Part shown: positions 6,402-6,576 of the stretch, piece by piece
Numbering within the stretch: the stretch's first letter is position 1
Layout of the letters: every line of letters begins with the position of its first letter
Origin: Gemmatimonadota bacterium
GTDB taxonomy: Bacteria > Latescibacterota > UBA2968 > UBA8231
DNA length: 6,576 bases
Direction: 5' to 3'
NCBI GenBank assembly: GCA_026706165.1
Contig: JAPOZF010000268.1
Span: forward strand, 1 to 6,576
Notes under the pieces: generated by a model
Told to the model about the DNA's origin: nothing
What the model saw: the letters and a program-made list of their open reading frames with translations, nothing else
Database searches by the model: none
Translations under genes and position numbers: made by a program

Positions 6402-6576
6402 ACGTCGACACGAGCTTTTCCGGAAGCACCGCAGTCGCCGCAGTGAATGGCCGCGTTGATTCGGCCAATGCCAAGAGTTTCGAAGAAGAGCTGAGCGCCA
6501 TCATCGACCAGGGGGCCACAGGCCTCGTGGTCGACTGCGGCGAGCTCAACTACATCAGCAGCGCCGGGCTGCGGGT
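6398..6576 (+). CDS. STAS-domain anti-sigma factor antagonist (RsbV/SpoIIAA-like), 3' truncated by window
   Basis: The first 59 codons of a STAS-domain protein are present; the remainder lies beyond the window end. ATG 6398 is preceded by GGAGG (6386-6390) with 7-base spacing and overlaps the kinase stop as ATGA. The visible part includes VAAVNGRVDSANAKSFEEEL, the first strands and helix of the fold, and LNYISSAGLR (50-59). Aligned with the DSSG of SpoIIAA and DSTG of RsbV, the phosphorylatable serine is S55, so the key residue is intact. It should be the substrate of the adjacent kinase: unphosphorylated it binds the kinase and frees the kinase's target. A PP2C/SpoIIE phosphatase needed to reset it is not in this window. 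The coupled start suggests tight stoichiometry of the pair. Confidence 0.9.
   Translation, partial: MNVDTSFSGSTAVAAVNGRVDSANAKSFEEELSAIIDQGATGLVVDCGELNYISSAGLR

Overview
This is a GC-rich bacterial window with short intergenic gaps and clear Shine-Dalgarno sequences, containing mostly metabolic and transport genes plus one signalling module. The protein families (animal-type CNT nucleoside transporter, AI-2E family permease, RsbW/STAS partner-switch pair, PhyH dioxygenase, COG3618 lactonase) fit an environmental Gram-negative, possibly Desulfuromonadota/Deltaproteobacteria or a similar lineage. That placement is a weak inference; no marker gene is present.

Layout, left to right. (1) The last codons of an unrecognised plus-strand reading frame end at 91, followed by a terminator-like hairpin with a run of ten T. 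(2) A phytanoyl-CoA dioxygenase (PhyH) family gene, 177-1039 (+), is broken by a -1 frameshift near 519-523. Restoring one T after position 518 recreates an uninterrupted, family-like HEDWRFWNDPVSY stretch. A hairpin starts directly after its stop codon. (3) A concentrative nucleoside transporter, 1202-2446 (+). (4) A 223-base gap with no convincing gene or promoter, then an AI-2E family (PerM/TqsA-type) membrane protein with an acidic tail, 2670-3824 (+). (5) A convergent junction of 41 bases, then a leftward two-gene operon: a COG3618 amidohydrolase-type sugar lactonase (5777-4881, -) followed after 4 bases by an aldo-keto reductase resembling D-threo-aldose/L-fucose 1-dehydrogenase (4876-3866, -). 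(6) A divergent control region of about 180 bases, then a rightward pair: an RsbW-like serine kinase/anti-sigma factor (GTG start at 5958) and a STAS-domain antagonist that overlaps it by ATGA and runs off the window at 6576.

How the genes work together. The reductase and lactonase form a coherent two-step module, aldose to aldonolactone to aldonate, most likely on L-fucose or a similar sugar. The kinase and STAS protein form a partner-switching signalling pair whose output target lies outside the window. The PhyH, CNT and AI-2E genes look like independent single transcription units. No mobile element, CRISPR array, tRNA or rRNA was seen. I found no clear undescribed system. The best leads are the precisely locatable PhyH frameshift, the compact sugar-oxidation operon divergent from a partner-switch module, and the possible mutually exclusive hairpins at 64-111.
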